A stretch of 64,000 nt of DNA from Stenotrophomonas sp. ATCM1_4 (GCF_004348115.1 NZ_QPFB01000001.1:1846773-1910772); one strand, 5' to 3'. Shown: positions 9,476 to 18,800, counted from the stretch's first letter. Notes: generated from the letters alone by a model not told the origin. Numbers and translations are program-made.

Positions 9476-9826
9476 TCACACGCCCTGGACGATCTCTTCT
9501 AGCTGCAGGCGCACGCCTTCGCTGATCTTCAGCCGATAGTCGCGGCCACCGGCCGTGATCTGCACCTCGCGCGCGTTGCTGACCAGCTGCGGCTTGCCGA
9601 CCACCGTCGCGTCCATGTGCACGCGCCAGGAGCCACGGCTGATCTGCGCGGCCACGTTGCGCGCTTCCCAGCGTGCGGCCGGTGCAGCGGTATCCAGCAG
9701 TTCGATCACGTGTTCCGGGCGCACCCGGTTCCAGGCGCGGACGCGGTCCAGGTCACGTGCAAGGCCAACCTCCAGGCTGTCGCAATGCTTGAGGGCGGCT
9801 TCGCGGTCAAATCCATAGAATTCCAT
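9476..9826 (-). CDS. Conserved protein of unknown function in the T6SS operon
   Basis: The 116-residue product starts MEFYGFDREAALKHCDSLEV and ends RLQLEEIVQGV. It is soluble and charged, with a central segment rich in beta-prone residues and no signal peptide or membrane segment. ATG 9826 has AGGAG seven bases upstream; ATG 9832 is two codons earlier but too close to that site. It sits 22 bp after clpV and before vgrG, in the same orientation. I do not recognise it as a core Tss protein. Its position suggests an accessory role such as a VgrG or baseplate helper, but the sequence gives no direct functional clue. Confidence 0.7.
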   Translation of the reverse strand: MEFYGFDREAALKHCDSLEVGLARDLDRVRAWNRVRPEHVIELLDTAAPAARWEARNVAAQISRGSWRVHMDATVVGKPQLVSNAREVQITAGGRDYRLKISEGVRLQLEEIVQGV

Positions 9827-9848
9827 CGTCATTCTCCTTTGCTGGTAA

Positions 9849-12599
9849 TCAAGAAACCTTGTACTTGAAATCACCCTTCTTGCCGGCGGTGACCTTGATG
9901 GCGTTGATGCGGTTTCCTTCCGCCATCGCAGCCAGGACACTTTCGGCAATCTCCGGCAACAGGGTGCCGTTGAGGATGTGGTCCACATTGCGCGCGCCCG
10001 AATCCACCTCGGTGCAACGCGCCAACACGGCTTCAACCAGGCTGTCGTCCCAGCTGAAAGTGGCCTTGTGGTTGGCCACGACACGGTCGCGGATGCGACC
10101 CAGCTTCAACGTGATGATCTTCACCAGCACGTCGTCGTTGATCGGGTAGTACGGCACCACCTTCAGGCGGCCCAGGAAGGCGGGCTTGAAGCTGCGCATC
10201 AGGATCGGGCGCAGCGCCTCGGCCAGCGCATCGGCGGCCGGGATCTCCTCGGCCGGCTTGTTGAGGCAGGCCTGCATGATCTGCGAGGAGCCGATGTTGG
10301 AGGTGAGGATGATCAGGGTGTTGCGGAAGTCGATCTCGCGACCTTCGGCATCATCCATCACGCCCTTGTCGAACACCTGGAAGAACATCTCCAGCACGTC
10401 AGGGTGGGCCTTCTCCACCTCGTCCAGCAACACCACGCTGTAGGGGTTGCGGCGCACCGCCTCGGTGAGCACGCCACCTTCGCCATAGCCCACGTAGCCC
10501 GGCGGCGAACCCTTCAGGCCCGACACGCTATGCGCTTCCTGGTACTCGCTCATGTTGATGGTGACCAGCTTGCGCTCACCGCCATACAGGATGTCGGCCA
10601 GCGCCAGCGCGGTTTCGGTCTTGCCCACGCCGGACGGGCCCACGAACATGAACACGCCCCGCGGCTTGTTCGGGTCTTCCAGCTTGGCGGTGGCGGTACG
10701 CACGCGCTGCGCGATGGCATCCAGCGCGTGGTCCTGGCCAATGACGCGCTCTACCAGCAGATTGCCCAGCGAGCGGATGGTGCGGATCTCGTCCTTGACC
10801 ATGCGCCCCAGCGGCACCCCGGTCCAGGCCGACACGATCTCCGCCACCACGGTGCCATCCACCTGCAGCGGTACCATCGGGGTTTCACCCTGCAACTGCT
10901 TCAGCTCGGCCTGCAGCGTCGCCAATTCGGCATGCTGCGGCGACTGCGCCGGCTTGGCGGCCTTGCGCTTGCTGGCCGGCTTGGCGACGGCGACATCGCC
11001 CTCGCCTTCCTCGATGGTTTCGCCCTGCGGCTGCGGCGGCGCCTGCTCCAGCTGCTGCCGCAACTGGGCAACGCGCCCGGCCAGCTCACGCTCGCGGCCC
11101 AGGCGCTCTTCGTTGTTGGCCAGCACGGCCTGCGCTTCGGCCTGCTGCGCATGCAGCTCGGCCAGTCGTTCACCGTGCTGGTCGTTGCCACCGGCAGTCT
11201 CGCGCTGCAGCGCATCGATCTCGGCCTGCAGGCGGTCCAGGTGCTTGCGGGTGTCCTCGATGATGGCCGGCGTCGCGCTTTGCCCCAAGGCGACCTTGGC
11301 GCAGGCGGTGTCGAGCACGCTGACCGCCTTGTCCGGCAGCTGCCGGCCGCTGATGTAGCGATGCGACAGGCGCACGGCCTCGGTCACGGCCTCGTCCAGC
11401 ACCCGGATGCCGAAGTGCGACTCCATCAACCCGACCATGCCACGCAGCATCGCGGCGGCAAGCGTCTCGCTGGGCTCCTCCACCTTCACGACCTGGAAAC
11501 GGCGGGCCAGCGCGGCGTCCTTCTCGAAGTACTTCTTGTACTCGCCCCAGGTGGTTGCGGCGATGGTGCGCAGCTCGCCGCGCGCCAATGCCGGCTTGAG
11601 CAGGTTGGCCGCGTCGTTCTGCCCGGCGGCGCCGCCGGCACCGATCATGGTGTGGGCTTCGTCAATGAACAGGATGATCGGGTGCGGGCTCTTCTTGACC
11701 TCGTCGATCACATTCTTCAGGCGGTTCTCGAACTCGCCCTTGACGCTGGCACCGGCCTGCAGCAAGCCCATGTCCAGCGTGTGCAGTTCAACACCCTGCA
11801 GCACCTCGGGCACGTCCTTTTCGGCGATGCGCCGGGCCAGCCCCTCGACCACCGCGGTCTTGCCGACGCCGGCCTCGCCGGTGAGGATCGGGTTGTTCTG
11901 GCGGCGACGCATCAGGATGTCGATCACCTGCCGGATCTCGGTATCACGGCCGATCACCGGGTCGATCTTGCCCTCGCGCGCACGCTGGGTGAGGTTGGTG
12001 GTGAACTGGTCCAGCGCCGGCGTCTTGGACAGCCCCCCCTTGGCCTCGCCGGGCATGGCATCGTCGCCGTCCGCGCCTTCTGCGCCGGGCGCAGCGGCAT
12101 CGGTGAAGCGCACCGTCTGCACGGACTCCTGCGAGCCCTCGGTCAGCTTGGCGAAGTCGTGCTTGAGCTCGTCGCGCTTGAAGCGCACGAACAGCTTGGA
12201 GCCGCGATACGCCAGCTGCGCCAGGTCCGGCTCGGTCAGCAGCGCCAGCAGCAGGTGGCCGCTGCGGATGCGGGTGGTCTCCGAGTCCAGCGACGCGATC
12301 AGCCAGGCATGCTCGAACAGCTTGGGAATGTGCTGCGAAAACACCGGCGTGCGGCTGTTGCCGGTCTTGAACTGGCTGATCTCGTCGTTGAGGTCGCGCT
12401 CCAGCGACTCGGGCGAGATGCCGCTGCGCCTGGCGATCAGCACGAAGTCACACTGCGGCTGTTCCAGCAGGGCCAGGAACAGGTGCTCCAGGTCCACCTC
12501 GTAGTTGCCACGCGACATGCACAGGTTTGCCGCCCGCTCGGCGGCCTGCCGGCAGGTGTCGTCCAACTTGCTGATCAGGGTCTTGAGGTTGATGCTCAT
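9849..12599 (-). CDS. clpV: T6SS AAA+ ATPase ClpV/TssH
   Basis: The 916-residue protein belongs to the ClpB/ClpV family. It has an N-terminal Clp-N repeat domain, a first AAA+ module with Walker A GEAGVGKT near residue 245, a coiled-coil middle domain, a second AAA+ module with GPSGVGKT near residue 660, and a C-terminal ClpB D2-small domain. ClpV disassembles and recycles the contracted TssB/TssC sheath. An Ala/Lys/Pro-rich insertion near residues 555-585 (VAKPASKRKAAKPAQS) lies in the linker and is longer than in typical ClpB. The start MSINLKTLISKLDDTCRQAA fits ClpV. It is separated from tssG by a 66-bp gap that contains a stem-loop. Confidence 0.96.
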   Translation of the reverse strand: MSINLKTLISKLDDTCRQAAERAANLCMSRGNYEVDLEHLFLALLEQPQCDFVLIARRSGISPESLERDLNDEISQFKTGNSRTPVFSQHIPKLFEHAWLIASLDSETTRIRSGHLLLALLTEPDLAQLAYRGSKLFVRFKRDELKHDFAKLTEGSQESVQTVRFTDAAAPGAEGADGDDAMPGEAKGGLSKTPALDQFTTNLTQRAREGKIDPVIGRDTEIRQVIDILMRRRQNNPILTGEAGVGKTAVVEGLARRIAEKDVPEVLQGVELHTLDMGLLQAGASVKGEFENRLKNVIDEVKKSPHPIILFIDEAHTMIGAGGAAGQNDAANLLKPALARGELRTIAATTWGEYKKYFEKDAALARRFQVVKVEEPSETLAAAMLRGMVGLMESHFGIRVLDEAVTEAVRLSHRYISGRQLPDKAVSVLDTACAKVALGQSATPAIIEDTRKHLDRLQAEIDALQRETAGGNDQHGERLAELHAQQAEAQAVLANNEERLGRERELAGRVAQLRQQLEQAPPQPQGETIEEGEGDVAVAKPASKRKAAKPAQSPQHAELATLQAELKQLQGETPMVPLQVDGTVVAEIVSAWTGVPLGRMVKDEIRTIRSLGNLLVERVIGQDHALDAIAQRVRTATAKLEDPNKPRGVFMFVGPSGVGKTETALALADILYGGERKLVTINMSEYQEAHSVSGLKGSPPGYVGYGEGGVLTEAVRRNPYSVVLLDEVEKAHPDVLEMFFQVFDKGVMDDAEGREIDFRNTLIILTSNIGSSQIMQACLNKPAEEIPAADALAEALRPILMRSFKPAFLGRLKVVPYYPINDDVLVKIITLKLGRIRDRVVANHKATFSWDDSLVEAVLARCTEVDSGARNVDHILNGTLLPEIAESVLAAMAEGNRINAIKVTAGKKGDFKYKVS

Positions 12600-12634
12600 G
12601 CAGAAACGCGCACTCCATGCTGGATCAGTTCGGG

Positions 12635-12660
12635 TGCCCCCGGCGCCGGCGCCAGGGGCA
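12635..12660 (-). other. Intercistronic stem-loop between tssG and clpV
   Basis: TGCCCC (12635-12640) pairs with GGGGCA (12655-12660), and inside it GGCGC pairs with GCGCC across one mismatch. The hairpin fills much of the 66-bp gap and lacks a U-tract on the minus strand. It could act in mRNA processing or stability. Confidence 0.4.
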
Positions 12661-12665
12661 TGGGG

Positions 12666-13757
12666 TCATTGCAACGTGTGGATGCCATAGGTCGTGTCTT
12701 CGCGCGATGCCGTTTGCGGGCGCGTGGTCATGTAGCTGTCCCAGCCCAGGCGCGCACCGCCACCTTCGCCCAAGGCGCTGCCCTGCACGTCATCAGCGCG
12801 CAGCACCAGCCTTACCTCGTATTCCAGCGTGCCCCCGGTCAACAGCGACAACCATTTGGCCAGCGCTTCGGCGGCGCTGCCGCCGGGCAGGAAGTCGTCA
12901 AACTGGTCGCGTCGCAGCGGCCCGATGCGCAAACGCATGCGCAGGTCACGCTGCCAGACCCGGTCGCCGGCCAGCGCGCTGGCGCCGAGCACGGCATTGG
13001 CCTGTCCCAGCCGCGATGCCTGCCCGGACGGCACGCGATACCAGGCACCGACGAACTGCTCCAGTTCCACCGGCACCTTGAAGTAGTCCGACAGCACACG
13101 CTGCATCAACGCAGCGGACACCGGTCGCTGGCGCACCGCGCCGGCGTAGTACGCCACGGCCTGGTCGAAGATCTCGCCCTGGCCCTCGTGCAGGCGGTCG
13201 CGCAGCTCGCTCATGCCCATGCCGAGCAGCGACAGCACCAGCGGCAGGAAGCGCTCGCGCCGGTCCAGTTCGTACTGCAGGGCCAGGCGGTGCTTCTTCC
13301 ACGCGGCGTAATGCAGCGACACCGCGCGCGTGGAGAAGATGTCCAGGAACGCGCGCGCCGTGCGGTCGCGCTGGTACAGCTCACGCAGCTGCAGGGTCTC
13401 GGTGTAATGCAGCGGCAGCGCACCGGCCGTGCCCAGCAGGCCCATGAACTGCGGGGTCAGGTGCACCTCGCCCAGCGTCTCGTCGTGCAGCGCCTGTTCG
13501 ATGGCCTGCGCGTCCTGCAGGGTCTCGCCCTTCAGCGACACCACCGTGCCTTCGGAGGACAGCTCGGTCGCCGGGAACCCCAGCGAGAGCGTGTTGCGGA
13601 AACGCACCCGCATGGGCACCGCCTGCCCGGGCGGGACGCCCTGCCGCAGGAATACCTGCTCGAGCAACCGCACCGCCTGGAAGAACTGGAAGCGGTGGGG
13701 TTCGGCGAGCAGCTGCTGCGCTACGCCAGGATCGATTCGCCGCTGCGCGCTGGGCAT
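12666..13757 (-). CDS. tssG: T6SS baseplate subunit TssG
   Basis: The 363-residue protein matches TssG (ImpH/VasB), with an N-terminal PHRFQFFQAVRLLEQ and an internal FMGLLGTAGALPLHYTETL block, both typical of the family. TssG joins TssE, TssF and TssK to form the baseplate wedge. Its start lies 37 bp inside tssF and no later Met is plausible, so the overlap is taken as real and indicates coupled translation. The product is soluble and cytoplasmic. Confidence 0.93.
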   Translation of the reverse strand: MPSAQRRIDPGVAQQLLAEPHRFQFFQAVRLLEQVFLRQGVPPGQAVPMRVRFRNTLSLGFPATELSSEGTVVSLKGETLQDAQAIEQALHDETLGEVHLTPQFMGLLGTAGALPLHYTETLQLRELYQRDRTARAFLDIFSTRAVSLHYAAWKKHRLALQYELDRRERFLPLVLSLLGMGMSELRDRLHEGQGEIFDQAVAYYAGAVRQRPVSAALMQRVLSDYFKVPVELEQFVGAWYRVPSGQASRLGQANAVLGASALAGDRVWQRDLRMRLRIGPLRRDQFDDFLPGGSAAEALAKWLSLLTGGTLEYEVRLVLRADDVQGSALGEGGGARLGWDSYMTTRPQTASREDTTYGIHTLQ

Positions 13758-15556
13758 CGGACGATCTCCTCCCCGCTGTCGCCGGAAACCAGCACCAGTC
13801 GGGTGAAACTGTTGGCGTGCACGTACAGTGCGAAGAAGTGGTCCATCACCTGGGCGAAGGCGGCCACACCGGTGCCCACGAAGTGGGCTTCATTGATGGT
13901 CAGGCGGATCTCCAGGCCACGCACCACCGAGGCGAACTGGCGACCGGACATCCACGTGGTGGCCGGGTGCTGTTCCAGGCCGAGGATGCCGTCGATCTGG
14001 CGCGCCGAGACATTGGAGCCGGACAGGTCGTACAGGCGCAGCATCTCCTTCAGCGCCGGCAGGCCACTGCCGGTCAGCGACAGCTGGTTCAAGGACAGGT
14101 GCGAGATCAGCCGCCACTGCGCGTTGCGCCCATGACGGAAACGCAGCGGCTTGGTCGGCTTGCGCAGCAGGCCGATCGAGCGGGCCGGGCTGCCACCTTC
14201 CATGCTCAGGTCACCGCCGGCCGCGCCGTAAGGCAGCTGGTTGGGCAGGTCGCGGTTGCTGCAGGTCAGTTCCACGCTGACCGTATCGGTCTGCGGCAAC
14301 ACCGGGTTGAAGGACAGGTCGACGAAGCTGATCTCCATCTCGAAGCCGGGGCTCTGCCGGGCAACGTCCTCGTCGCGGCGCGCGACCCAGTACTGCCCGG
14401 TCCGCTCCGGGTCCTCGCCGTGGTGCAGCGAATAGAACGGCCGGAACGCCTGGATCACCTCGCCCTGCGGCGTCTGCCGGATGCGGTGCACCGAATCGAT
14501 CGAATGCACCTCGTAGGCGAACGCGCGCCGCGCGTCGGCCAACACCGGGTAGTTCACCGTACGGTGGGTGACACGGATCGGCTCGCCGCTGGTCTTGAAC
14601 AGGTTGACGATGGGCGTGCAGCCCAGGCGCACGTTGTGCACGCCCAGCTCCTCCAGGACCATCGTGTTGCTGCGGTCGTTGCCGGCACTCTGCAGCACCA
14701 GGTGCAAGGTGAAGCGACGGCTGGCGCCGGCGGTCACCGTCGGCAGGTGAAGGTCGACGAAGCCGAACTTCTCCGGGTAGGCGAACAGCTCGGTCAGCAG
14801 CCGATAGGCCGGATGCGAGCGCGCGGGGAAATCGATCAACGCCTCGTTGTCGGCAAACCCCACCGCTTCCAGAGGCACCTGCTCCAGGCGTCGCCAGCGG
14901 CCGTCGCCGTCCGATTCGACATAGGCGGCCTTGACCCCGTACATCAGCGCATCACGCAACGCCGCGCGTACCGAGGGTTCGCCGTCCAGGAACAACCGCA
15001 GCTTCTCGGTGCCGAGCTGGGAGAACCCCAACTGGTCGGACAGCAGCTGGAAGCCCAGCGAGATCTGCCCGCCCACGCCGGCCGGCAGGGTCGTTGCCAT
15101 CGGGGCCTCGGCGACCCCGCGGTACACCACCTGCTGCACGCCGATGGGCGCCAACACCACGTCATAGGCACTGCGGAAGTTGCAGGGCACGCCACGCACC
15201 GGCCGGCTCTGCAGGGCGGTGCCACGCGGGATGCGGACCGGCGCGCTGAGCTTGGATGCCACGCCGTCCATGTCGAAGTGCGCGATCGAGCACGACGGGA
15301 ACGGGCGCAGGTAATGCGGGTAAAGCACGTCCAGCAGCGCGTCGGTGAACTCCGGGTAGTCGTCCTCGATACGCTTGGACACGCGCGCACTGAGCAGCGC
15401 GAAGGCCTCGATCAAGCGTTCGACATGCGGGTCCTGGCTGCCTTCCGGCGACAGCTGCAGGCGCCCGGCGATCTTGGGATAGCGCTCGGCGAACTCGCGG
15501 CCATAGCGGCGCAGGTAAGCCAGTTCGCGCTCGTAGTAGGGCAGCAGGTCCTGCAT
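13721..15556 (-). CDS. tssF: T6SS baseplate subunit TssF
   Basis: The 611-residue product starts MQDLLPYYERELAYLRRYGR and contains DPHVERLIEAFALLSARV, which are hallmarks of TssF (ImpG/VasA). Length fits the family at about 600 residues. It is the largest part of the baseplate wedge together with TssG and TssE. The ATG shares one base with the tssE stop (TGATG), and the 3-prime end overlaps tssG, so tssE-F-G is a tightly coupled block. Confidence 0.94.
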   Translation of the reverse strand: MQDLLPYYERELAYLRRYGREFAERYPKIAGRLQLSPEGSQDPHVERLIEAFALLSARVSKRIEDDYPEFTDALLDVLYPHYLRPFPSCSIAHFDMDGVASKLSAPVRIPRGTALQSRPVRGVPCNFRSAYDVVLAPIGVQQVVYRGVAEAPMATTLPAGVGGQISLGFQLLSDQLGFSQLGTEKLRLFLDGEPSVRAALRDALMYGVKAAYVESDGDGRWRRLEQVPLEAVGFADNEALIDFPARSHPAYRLLTELFAYPEKFGFVDLHLPTVTAGASRRFTLHLVLQSAGNDRSNTMVLEELGVHNVRLGCTPIVNLFKTSGEPIRVTHRTVNYPVLADARRAFAYEVHSIDSVHRIRQTPQGEVIQAFRPFYSLHHGEDPERTGQYWVARRDEDVARQSPGFEMEISFVDLSFNPVLPQTDTVSVELTCSNRDLPNQLPYGAAGGDLSMEGGSPARSIGLLRKPTKPLRFRHGRNAQWRLISHLSLNQLSLTGSGLPALKEMLRLYDLSGSNVSARQIDGILGLEQHPATTWMSGRQFASVVRGLEIRLTINEAHFVGTGVAAFAQVMDHFFALYVHANSFTRLVLVSGDSGEEIVRCPARSGESILA

Positions 15557-16056
15557 CAGCCGGCCTGCGTGCGACGCGCGCGCGTCACCTGGTACTGCAA
15601 TGTCGAGGGCTGCAACATCGCATCGAAGCTGACGGGCTCACGCGCAGGCTCAAGGTCGAGCAGCGCATGGATGGTGAAGTGCAGGCCGCCGGCGAACTGG
15701 TTGCCGGCGTCCAGGTGCACGTTGATGTTCTTCAGGCGGCGCTCGTGGCGCGCCACGGCCTGTTCCAGCGAACGGCAGATCGCCGAGCGGTCGTAGGCAT
15801 TGGCAAGGCTCATCGCCGAGAAATCGGCCAGCCCATAGGTCAGCAGCGACTGGCGGCAGTTCGGGAACTCCTGCATGTCGCTCTCCTGGAACGCGGCGCG
15901 GGAGTTCAGCAGCCCTTCCAGGTCGCGGGCGATGGATTCCTTGTACTGCTCGAGCGAGACGGACTTGAATACCGGCCCGGCACCCGGCTGCTTGGGGGTA
16001 TCGTCGAACAGTTTTTCCAGCAGACTGGGTTCGAGTCCCTTCATTGGTCCATCCAC
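15556..16056 (-). CDS. tssE: T6SS baseplate subunit TssE (gp25-like)
   Basis: The 166-residue protein has the gp25-like fold typical of TssE, with LLNSRAAFQ and FPNCRQSLLTYGLADFSAMS in the middle and a central RLKNINVHLD strand. TssE initiates sheath polymerisation on the baseplate. GTG at 16056 gives the listed frame. ATG at 16044 (MKGLEPSLLEKLFDD) is equally plausible because family members usually begin close to that motif; neither start has a strong ribosome-binding site. Confidence 0.9.
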   Translation of the reverse strand: MDGPMKGLEPSLLEKLFDDTPKQPGAGPVFKSVSLEQYKESIARDLEGLLNSRAAFQESDMQEFPNCRQSLLTYGLADFSAMSLANAYDRSAICRSLEQAVARHERRLKNINVHLDAGNQFAGGLHFTIHALLDLEPAREPVSFDAMLQPSTLQYQVTRARRTQAG

Positions 16057-16128
16057 TCAGGTTTCGGCATCCGTGCATGCGGCAGCGGTGCAGCGAGGCA
16101 AGGCCGCTCCTGGCCCCGCCGGATCAGA

Positions 16129-16157
16129 CTGCGATGGCGCACGAGGCGCCATCGCAG
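16129..16157 (-). other. Perfect 12-bp stem-loop just after hcp
   Basis: CTGCGATGGCGC at 16129-16140 pairs perfectly with GCGCCATCGCAG at 16146-16157 around a 5-base loop. It begins 10 bases after the hcp stop on the minus strand and has no following U-tract. Its position suggests a 3-prime stabiliser or partial attenuator that keeps hcp mRNA abundant relative to tssE-F-G. Confidence 0.55.
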
Positions 16158-16167
16158 CGACACAACA

Positions 16168-16665
16168 TCACACGGTGTAGTTCGGGATGTTCTTGGTTGC
16201 GCTCCACTGCGCCACGGTCTTGCCACCAACACCGCCTTCCGGCTTCTGCTGCTGGTAAGTCCACTTGATGGCACCGAAGCTCAACTGAACAACCTCCTGG
16301 GGCATGCCCTCCTTGTCCACCGTAGTGGTGACGCGGTGGACCAGCACATTCATCAACTCGACCAGGTAGTAATTGATCGCGTTGCCGTCCTTGTCGGCGC
16401 GCATGAACTCCACGCGGGCCTTCGGGAAGGTGGTGCCGTTGGCGGCGGCCTGGTTGAGGGCCGTGGAGGCGAGGTCGATCGATTTGGTGATTTCGATCGG
16501 TGACAGGTTCACGCGGGCTGCCGTGGTACCGCCGGAGGTCGACGCGGTGGCCGAACGCGGCTGCAACAGGTCCTGCGAGAACGACTGGATCTCGATCCAG
16601 TCCTTGTGCTTGTCGTCGTGCGACTCGCCCTTGATGGTGTCAATCGAGAGAAAAGCGTGCTGCAT
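16168..16665 (-). CDS. hcp: T6SS tube protein Hcp/TssD
   Basis: The 165-residue product has the Hcp pattern, starting MQHAFLSIDTIKGESHD. It includes WIEIQSFSQ, an SPIEITKSIDLAS strand-helix region, and a C-terminal beta region (EVVQLSFGAIKWTYQQQ). Hcp hexamers stack to form the inner tube and can carry small effectors. Length fits the standard 160-170 residues. The gene lies between tssC and tssE, flanked on both sides by strong stem-loops, consistent with its high stoichiometry. Confidence 0.96.
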   Translation of the reverse strand: MQHAFLSIDTIKGESHDDKHKDWIEIQSFSQDLLQPRSATASTSGGTTAARVNLSPIEITKSIDLASTALNQAAANGTTFPKARVEFMRADKDGNAINYYLVELMNVLVHRVTTTVDKEGMPQEVVQLSFGAIKWTYQQQKPEGGVGGKTVAQWSATKNIPNYTV

Positions 16666-16706
16666 ATCTGGTCTCCTAAGTTCCGTTCTTCCGTGAGATT
16701 TGGGTT

Positions 16707-16726
16707 GCCGGGCGGGGGGGCCCGGC
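16707..16726 (-). other. Stem-loop in the tssC-hcp intergenic region
   Basis: GCCGGGC (16707-16713) pairs with GCCCGGC (16720-16726) around a loop of six G on the plus strand. No U-tract follows on the minus strand. The 143-bp gap has room for an internal hcp promoter or a processing site, but none is recognisable. Confidence 0.4.
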
Positions 16727-16808
16727 GGTTCAGGGGGCTATGCCCTCTAATCGCGTCGCTGCGTACAGGGACAGGGGTCCCCCCGACGCTACAGCAACAG
16801 CAAAACCG

Positions 16809-18296
16809 TTACGCCTTTTTCGCGGAAGCCGGCAGTTCGGCCACCAGACGCAACGAAACAGACAGCTCATCGAGCTGGAAATGCGGCCTGATGAAGGCCA
16901 CCGCGCGGTAGACACCGGGCTTGCCCGGCACTTCCGAAACCTGCACGGAAGCCTCACGCAGCGGGAACTGCGCCTTGGCTTCCTGGTTGGCGTTGTCGTC
17001 CAGCAACACGTACTGGGCGATCCACCGGTTGAGGAACTCCTCGACGTTGCCGGCCGAGGCAAAGCTGCCGATCTTCTCGCGCATCATCGCCTTGAGGTAG
17101 TGGGCGATGCGCGAGACGGCGAAGATGTACTGCAACTGCGCTGACAGGATCGCGTTGGCATTGGCCGAGTCGGTGTTGTACTTCTTGGCCTTCTGCGCCG
17201 ACTGCGCACCGAAGAACGCGGCGTAGTCGGTGTTCTTGCAATGCACCAGCGGCATGAAGCCCAGGTCGCTCAGCTCCTTCTCGCGGCGGTCGGTGATGGC
17301 CACTTCGGTCGGGCACTTCAACGCCACTTCGCCATCGTCGGTACGGAAGGTGTGGGTGGGCAGGTCCTCGACCAGGCCACCGCCTTCCACGCCACGGATC
17401 GCGGCACACCAGCCATAGTTCTCGAACGCCTGGGTCAGGCGCGCGCCCATGGCATAGGCGGTGTTGCACCACAGGAACTTGCTGTGGTCGGCGGCCTCGA
17501 CTTCCTCGACGAAATTGAAGCCCTCCACGGTGGTGCCGTCCTTCGGGTTGTACGGCAGGCGGCCGAGGAAACGCGGCATGGTCAGGCCGACGTAACGGCT
17601 GTCCTCGCTCTCGCGGAACGACTTCCACTTGGCGTATTCGACGGTGTCGAACACCTTGGCCAGGTCACGCGGCTTGCCCAGGTCGGTGAACGACTCCAGG
17701 CCGAACATGCCCTCGCCCGCCGCGGAAATGAACGGCGCATGCGCCGCCGCGGCCACGTGCGACATCTGCTCGATGAAGTACATGTCCTCCGGCTGGCGGC
17801 CAAGAAAGTAGTCGCCGATCAGCGCGCCGAACGGCGCACCACCGAAAGTTCCGAACTCTTCCTCGTAGACCTTCTTGAACAGCGCGCTCTGGTCGAAGTC
17901 GATCGCGGACTTGAAGTCCTTGACCAGGTCCTTCTTCGGCGCGTTGAAGACCTTGATCTTCATGTTCGGGCCGGTGGAGGTCTGCGAGCACAGGTAGTGC
18001 AGGCCGCGCCAGCTGCTTTCCAGCTGCTGGAACTCCTTGGCATGCATCACCGCGCTGAGCTGCTCGGAGATGATCCGGTCGATCTCGGCGATGCGTGCAT
18101 CGAGGGTGAGGTTCAGGTTGTCGGACACCACCACCGTGCCATCCAGCACCTCCTGCGCCAACGCGGAAATGATGTCCTTGGCGCGCTCGTGTTCGGTCTG
18201 CGACTTGGCGACCTTGCTCTTCTCGACGATCTGGTCGAGCAGGCCGACCTCTTCGGTGACCGCTGCTGCGCCCAACTGGCTGGCTTCAACCGACAT
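16809..18296 (-). CDS. tssC: T6SS sheath large subunit TssC (VipB/ImpC)
   Basis: The 495-residue protein matches TssC throughout. It has LQQLESSWRGLHYL-type residues (FQQLESSWRGLHYLCSQ) near residue 90, the GEFGTFGG-type block EEEFGTFGGAPFGALIGDY near residue 145, and PRFLGRLPY near residue 245. With TssB it forms the contractile sheath. It starts 3 bp after the tssB stop, the usual tssB-tssC pairing. Length is normal. Confidence 0.97.
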   Translation of the reverse strand: MSVEASQLGAAAVTEEVGLLDQIVEKSKVAKSQTEHERAKDIISALAQEVLDGTVVVSDNLNLTLDARIAEIDRIISEQLSAVMHAKEFQQLESSWRGLHYLCSQTSTGPNMKIKVFNAPKKDLVKDFKSAIDFDQSALFKKVYEEEFGTFGGAPFGALIGDYFLGRQPEDMYFIEQMSHVAAAAHAPFISAAGEGMFGLESFTDLGKPRDLAKVFDTVEYAKWKSFRESEDSRYVGLTMPRFLGRLPYNPKDGTTVEGFNFVEEVEAADHSKFLWCNTAYAMGARLTQAFENYGWCAAIRGVEGGGLVEDLPTHTFRTDDGEVALKCPTEVAITDRREKELSDLGFMPLVHCKNTDYAAFFGAQSAQKAKKYNTDSANANAILSAQLQYIFAVSRIAHYLKAMMREKIGSFASAGNVEEFLNRWIAQYVLLDDNANQEAKAQFPLREASVQVSEVPGKPGVYRAVAFIRPHFQLDELSVSLRLVAELPASAKKA

Positions 18297-18299
18297 AGA

Positions 18300-18800
18300 T
18301 CACTCCCCCTTGCCCGCGCCGAGCTGCTTGAGCTGCTCGGTGTTGTTGAGTACGTCCGTCAACAGGTCCTCCAGCTTCTCGTTGCCCGCCAGCTTGTTGC
18401 GCAGGTCGGCCAGCTTGGTGCGCGACTCCAGCAGGCGCCGCAACGGCTCGATCTGCTCGACAACGGCTTCCGGGCGGAAGTCGTCGATCGAATTGAACTT
18501 CAGCTCGACGCCGAACTCACCGCCCGAATCACTGATCTTGTTGGGAACACGGAACACCGCGCGTGGCGCGGCGCCTTCCATCACTTCGTCGAAGTTGTCC
18601 AGGTCGACGCTGACGAACTTGCGGTCCTTCACCTTCGCCAGCGGCTGTTCCGGATTGCCGCTGAAGTCACCCAGCACGCCGACCACGAATGGCAGCTCCT
18701 TCTGCTCGATGGCGTCACCCTTCTCAACGTCATACGTGAGCTGGACGCGCGGCGGCCGGATCTTCTGCAGCCGCTTCTGAACACTGTCCTTCTTGGCCAT
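18300..18800 (-). CDS. tssB: T6SS sheath small subunit TssB (VipA/ImpB)
   Basis: The 166-residue product contains PPRVQLTYDVE near residue 16, ELPFVVGVLGDFSGN near residue 35 and a C-terminal helix rich in Leu, all characteristic of TssB. It forms heterodimers with TssC in the sheath, and ClpV recognises the complex. It follows the TPR lipoprotein gene by 29 bp and precedes tssC. Confidence 0.96.
   Translation of the reverse strand: MAKKDSVQKRLQKIRPPRVQLTYDVEKGDAIEQKELPFVVGVLGDFSGNPEQPLAKVKDRKFVSVDLDNFDEVMEGAAPRAVFRVPNKISDSGGEFGVELKFNSIDDFRPEAVVEQIEPLRRLLESRTKLADLRNKLAGNEKLEDLLTDVLNNTEQLKQLGAGKGE

Noticed and set aside
9978..14135. Very long plus-strand open frame (1385 codons) opposite clpV, tssG and tssF
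   Set aside because: It is antisense to three well-supported genes, has Leu/Ala/Gly/His-biased composition typical of GC-rich shadow frames, and no recognisable domain.
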